Positions 31,002 to 34,374 of a stretch of 34,374 nt of DNA are shown here, piece after piece (the first letter of the stretch is position 1; each line of letters opens with the position of its first letter). Position numbers and translations under genes: made by a program. This DNA comes from Sterolibacterium sp. (GTDB lineage Bacteria; Pseudomonadota; Gammaproteobacteria; Burkholderiales; Rhodocyclaceae), in assembly GCA_018061005.1 (NCBI GenBank), contig JAGOVA010000027.1, forward strand, positions 1-34,374, read 5' to 3'. The notes beneath the pieces were generated by a model, which was not told the origin of the DNA, did no database searches, and saw only the letters and a list, made by a program, of their open reading frames with translations.

Positions 31002-33181
31002 TGGTGTTCCTCGTCTATTCCACCGAAACCGACCAGACCATCACATCAAGCCTCGGTCTGGCCGATTACAGCTACTTCTTCGTCATGAAGAAATTCCTGC
31101 CGGTACTGGAGCGGCTTGGCCGTGTGCTCGCCGTTGACAACCCGGCAACCATCGACTCAATCTACGATGCCCAGCGGGCGCGTGGCCGCGCAGTGATTCT
31201 GTTGTCATTCACACCGCCGCAGCGCACACCGCAAGGCTTGCGTTGCCCGACCTTCCCGGTGTTCGCTTGGGAATACAGCAGCATCCCCAACGAGTCCTGG
31301 GGCAATGAGCCACGCCACAACTGGGCGGCGATACTCAAGTCCCATCCCGGCGCCATCACCCACTCACAGTTCGCCGTGGCCGCCGTGCGTGCTGCTTGCG
31401 ACGAACCGGGAACGCCATATCCACTGGTTTCGCTGCCTGCACCGTTATGGGATGAGTACGCGCCCCTCTATCGCGAGGTCGAAATCTGCAGCAAGAACCC
31501 CTGGTCTATCGACCTCCCCAAGGGGGTTATTCTCGATAGCCATGCGCTGGATTTTCGTCCGGATGCCCCGACGCCCCCCCCCTCGTTTAAGGAGCACCCG
31601 TGCAACATCCGCCTTGAGGGCGTGATCTATACCGCCGTATTCAACCCGAATGATGGTCGTAAAAACTGGCTGGATCTGCTCTCGGCGTTCTGCTTCGCTT
31701 TCCGCAACCAACCGGAAGTCACGCTACTGCTGAAGCTCGCTTACCACGACGCGCAACTGGCCTGCGGCATGGTCTGGCATGAAATGCAGAAGCTGGCACC
31801 CTATCGTTGTCGCGTCGTTGCCATTCAGGGCTATCTCGACAGCGATGCTTACCGGCGCATGGTCGCTCACAGCAGCTACGTCGTAAACACTGCGCACGGC
31901 GAAGGCCAATGTCTGCCTTTGATGGAATTCATGTCGGCGGGCAAACCAGCAATTGCCCCGAACCACTCGGCCATGGCAGATTACATCACAACAGAGAATG
32001 CCTTCATCGTCCGCTCCAGCGAAGAATGGACACATTGGCCGCACGACCCACGTCTGCTGCTGCGCGCCATGCGCTACCGCATCGACTGGGAATCGCTGCA
32101 TGATGCCTACCTGGAGAGCTATCGCATCGCGACACAATCCCCAGAGATTTACCGCCGCATGGCAAATCAGGCGCATTTAACACAGCAGCATCAATGCAGC
32201 ATCGAAACCATCACGCAGCGTCTCAAAAGCTTCCTGGATGCGCAAGGCTATCGCCCCCGCTATCGTTCTGATTTTGAAATATCACTCATGCACCGACTGG
32301 CTCGCCTGCGCCTGCGCGCATCAGCGACTCGCGCCTTATGGCGACCCCGTCTGCGACGTGCCCTGACGGCACCTCCAGCACCGCAAACCATCGCATCACC
32401 ACCCGTATCACATCAAGAGCCTCCCGCTCCGCTCGCCACTCCGGATCCCTCATTGACCGATGCCCGCCTGAGTGGCTGGTTCCAGCATGAAAGTGCCGAA
32501 CTTCTCCAAGGGTTTGCCATTGCGCCTGAAGACACTGTGCTGGATGTCGGTTGCGGTGACGGCCCTTTCATCCACTTCTGCGGGCAACACGGCGCTGAAG
32601 TCATTTTTGCCGACATCAATGCCGACAAGGTGGCAGCCGTTGAAAAACTGCTGTCCGGCACCAAAGCACGCGCCATCCGGCCGCTCGTCAGCGATGCCAA
32701 TCCACTCCCGCTTCCTGATGCGACGGCCACCCGCGTCATCTGCATGGAAGTGCTCGAGCACGTCGATAATCCGGCACAATTCATGGCCGAACTGGTGCGC
32801 GTCGGCCAACCCGGCGCGCAATACCTGCTGACAGTGCCTGATCCGGTCGCTGAAACCGTCCAGAAAAATCTGGCACCCGACAGCTATTTCCAGAAACCCA
32901 ACCATATCCGTATTTTTCAACGTGACGAATTCGAGCAGTTGGTGAAAGACGCCGGACTAATCGTCGAACGTCGCGTGTCCTATGGCTTTTATTGGTCGCT
33001 GTGGTGGATGATGTTCTGGGCGTGCGAGCAGGACTTCGCCCCACCCTGGCATCCCTTGCTACAAAACTGGGCTAAAACCTGGGACACCTTGCTGACGCTG
33101 CCACAAGGGCCGCGAATCAAAAAGGCGCTGGATGAAGCCATGCCCAAAAGTCAGGCCATCATCGCCCGCAAGCCATTGTAA
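30998..33181 (+). CDS. Glycosyltransferase-methyltransferase fusion
   Basis: From ATG 30998 (overlapping the previous stop, ATGA) the protein has 727 residues. Residues about 1-420 are a glycosyltransferase paralogous to the preceding gene: SLGLADYSYFFVMKKFLPVL, FAWEYSSIPNESWG, VIYTAVFNPNDGRKNWLDLL and GEGQCLPLMEFMSAGKPAIA. A Pro/Ala-rich linker (about 445-485) joins a class I SAM methyltransferase (about 490-727) with motif I VLDVGCGDGPF, the acidic FADIN, and MEVLEHVDNPAQFMAELVRV. The fusion suggests sugar addition and methylation, possibly chain capping, by one polypeptide. An upstream in-frame start at 30617 lies inside the previous gene and is rejected. Confidence 0.85.
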   Translation: MMVFLVYSTETDQTITSSLGLADYSYFFVMKKFLPVLERLGRVLAVDNPATIDSIYDAQRARGRAVILLSFTPPQRTPQGLRCPTFPVFAWEYSSIPNESWGNEPRHNWAAILKSHPGAITHSQFAVAAVRAACDEPGTPYPLVSLPAPLWDEYAPLYREVEICSKNPWSIDLPKGVILDSHALDFRPDAPTPPPSFKEHPCNIRLEGVIYTAVFNPNDGRKNWLDLLSAFCFAFRNQPEVTLLLKLAYHDAQLACGMVWHEMQKLAPYRCRVVAIQGYLDSDAYRRMVAHSSYVVNTAHGEGQCLPLMEFMSAGKPAIAPNHSAMADYITTENAFIVRSSEEWTHWPHDPRLLLRAMRYRIDWESLHDAYLESYRIATQSPEIYRRMANQAHLTQQHQCSIETITQRLKSFLDAQGYRPRYRSDFEISLMHRLARLRLRASATRALWRPRLRRALTAPPAPQTIASPPVSHQEPPAPLATPDPSLTDARLSGWFQHESAELLQGFAIAPEDTVLDVGCGDGPFIHFCGQHGAEVIFADINADKVAAVEKLLSGTKARAIRPLVSDANPLPLPDATATRVICMEVLEHVDNPAQFMAELVRVGQPGAQYLLTVPDPVAETVQKNLAPDSYFQKPNHIRIFQRDEFEQLVKDAGLIVERRVSYGFYWSLWWMMFWACEQDFAPPWHPLLQNWAKTWDTLLTLPQGPRIKKALDEAMPKSQAIIARKPL

Positions 33182-33205
33182 AATACGCGATTGTCACGTT
33201 CATTG

Positions 33206-34252
33206 ATGGACATGAAACGACTTTTCATTACCGGCGTGACCGGTTTCGTCGGCAAGACTTTTCAGTGCATGTCCGCCGAAATTGCCCGCGAACATGGCTG
33301 GACATTGCTCCCGCCCGACATCACGCCCCGCTACAACCTGCTCGACCCGGCCTCGCTCAGCCGGGCATTGCAGGATGCACGGCCGGATGGTGTGATCCAT
33401 CTGGCCGGGCAGAGCTTTGTGCCAGACGCGATCAAAAACCCGACGCACACGCTGCAGGTCAACCTGATGGGCACGCTGAACCTGCTGCAAGCCTTGAAAG
33501 AAACGGGTTTTAACGGCAGCCTGCTTTATGTTAGCTCGGGCGATGTCTATGGACAGGTGCGCCCTGAGATGCTGCCCATTACCGAAACGCAGGCCGCCGA
33601 TCCGCAAAACCCGTATGCCGTCAGCAAAGCCGCTGCCGAGATGCTCTGCCGCCAATGGAGTCTGGATGCCCCCTGGCGCATCGTCGTGGCGCGCCCTTTC
33701 AACCACATCGGCCCCGGGCAACGTCCGGAATTCGTCGTCTCTGGCATTGCCCGGCAGATTGCCCGGATCCGCCTGGGACGGTGTGACCCCATCATCGAAG
33801 TCGGCGACATTGATGTTACGCGAGACTTTCTCGATGTTCGCGATCTGGCGCGCGCTTACCTGAGTCTGCTCATACAAGGCCAGAACGGAACGACCTACAA
33901 CGTCTGCTCAGGACGAGAACATTCCATCCGCGAAATCATCGGACACCTGACCCGCCTGGGCGAAATCACCCCGGAAATCCGCCACGACGCGACGCGTTAT
34001 CGCCCTGCTGACCAGCGGCGCGTGTGTGGCGACAATACCCGGCTGCGCGCTGCCACCGGCTGGCAACCCACGCTCTCTCTTGAACAATCCCTGCACGACG
34101 CACTGCTCGACTGGCAACAGATCGAATGCACGCCGGGCACGCCCGACATACCCGGCACCCTATCCAGCCGCTCAACCGCCCAGCCGTCGCAGAACGCCTG
34201 TGGCATACCCACACATTCACGTTGCGCCGACCTATCGAGGACACCGCCATGA
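33206..34252 (+). CDS. rmd: GDP-6-deoxy-D-mannose reductase-like NAD-dependent epimerase/dehydratase
   Basis: The 348-residue protein is an extended SDR enzyme: Rossmann GVTGFVG (10-16), HLAGQSFVPDA, YVSSGDVYG with Ser110/Ser111, and the catalytic Tyr137-x3-Lys141 in NPYAVSKAAAE, then VARPFNHIGPGQRPEFVVSG and DVTRDFLDVRDLARAY. The pattern fits Rmd, which reduces GDP-4-keto-6-deoxymannose to GDP-D-rhamnose; a related GDP-sugar epimerase is possible. No gmd is in the window. The ATG 33206 (or 33212) is preferred over TTG 33191. The last 45 residues (after LLDWQQIE) are a Pro/Ser/Thr-rich tail beyond the usual end. The stop overlaps manC (ATGA). Confidence 0.8.
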   Translation: MDMKRLFITGVTGFVGKTFQCMSAEIAREHGWTLLPPDITPRYNLLDPASLSRALQDARPDGVIHLAGQSFVPDAIKNPTHTLQVNLMGTLNLLQALKETGFNGSLLYVSSGDVYGQVRPEMLPITETQAADPQNPYAVSKAAAEMLCRQWSLDAPWRIVVARPFNHIGPGQRPEFVVSGIARQIARIRLGRCDPIIEVGDIDVTRDFLDVRDLARAYLSLLIQGQNGTTYNVCSGREHSIREIIGHLTRLGEITPEIRHDATRYRPADQRRVCGDNTRLRAATGWQPTLSLEQSLHDALLDWQQIECTPGTPDIPGTLSSRSTAQPSQNACGIPTHSRCADLSRTPP

Positions 34253-34374
34253 TCATCCCCGTCATACTCTCTTGTGGTGCGGGCACCCGGCTCTGGCCGG
34301 TTTCGCGCGAAGGCCACCCCAAGCCTTTCATCCGGCTGGCCGATGGCGAGTCGCTGCTGCACAAGACCTACCGG
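34249..34374 (+). CDS. manC: Mannose-1-phosphate guanylyltransferase, 5' end only
   Basis: The first 42 codons read MIIPVILSCGAGTRLWPVSR followed by EGHPKPFIRLADGESLLHKTYR. This is the nucleotide-binding start of ManC/AlgA-type enzymes, which make GDP-mannose from mannose-1-phosphate and GTP (signature L-S-G-G-x-G-T-R-L-W-P, then PKPF). Here the first glycine pair reads C-G instead of G-G. It is coupled to the preceding reductase by ATGA, and GDP-mannose is the precursor of that enzyme's pathway. The gene continues beyond the window. Confidence 0.9.
   Translation, partial: MIIPVILSCGAGTRLWPVSREGHPKPFIRLADGESLLHKTYR

Overview
The window looks like a chromosomal segment of a GC-rich betaproteobacterium. 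The core order pgpA-pncC-recA-recX-lptB-rpoN-hpf-ptsN-hprK, the linked short HPF, PtsN and HPr kinase, and the CysB-controlled cysI/DUF934/cysH assimilation cluster are typical of that class (Rhodocyclales- or Nitrosomonadales-like; this is inference, no marker search was possible).

Layout. (1) 1-660: a C-terminally truncated, apparently solitary Eco47II-type restriction endonuclease on the minus strand. (2) 714-7645: housekeeping genes for phosphatidylglycerol synthesis, NMN deamidation, recombination (recA/recX), LPS export ATPase lptB, sigma-54, ribosome hibernation, and the nitrogen-PTS pair ptsN/hprK, mostly overlapping or closely spaced. (3) About 7650-20110: an accessory island. It opens with scars on the minus strand: hicB with only the tail of hicA, fused to the C-terminal end of a DUF3987-like replication/primase protein, itself fused to the N-terminus of a small plasmid/ICE-type protein. 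A defence operon follows: HTH regulator, hsdR, hsdM, a DUF1016 (PD-(D/E)XK) nuclease, hsdS and a truncated SIR2 protein, ending at a strong intrinsic terminator. Next is a chromate-resistance cassette, chrB-chrA followed by a second chrB broken by a microhomology deletion. The island ends with a truncated EamA transporter, a REP-like patch with a perfect 12-bp tandem duplication, and an orphan N-terminal fragment of cas2. (4) 20140-24999: sulfur assimilation. cysB is divergent from a TauE/SafE-family exporter, followed by cysI, a DUF934 protein and an APS-type cysH. (5) 25432-34374: dsbB, then a surface-polysaccharide cluster with three coupled acyltransferase-3 genes, two paralogous glycosyltransferases (one with an inserted beta-sandwich-like domain, one fused to a methyltransferase), a GDP-6-deoxymannose reductase and the start of manC. 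This fits a GDP-D-rhamnose/mannose-based O-antigen or exopolysaccharide.

The most unusual signal is inside the DUF1016 nuclease gene. Three hairpins lie exactly 39 bp apart, centre to centre. Each has the core AGACACYGTCT; the arms differ between copies but stay complementary within each copy. The array encodes three in-frame 13-residue repeats of the form I-x-[QE]-T-x-S-x-[KE]-S. This covariation suggests that structure is maintained in DNA or RNA within a defence-operon coding sequence.
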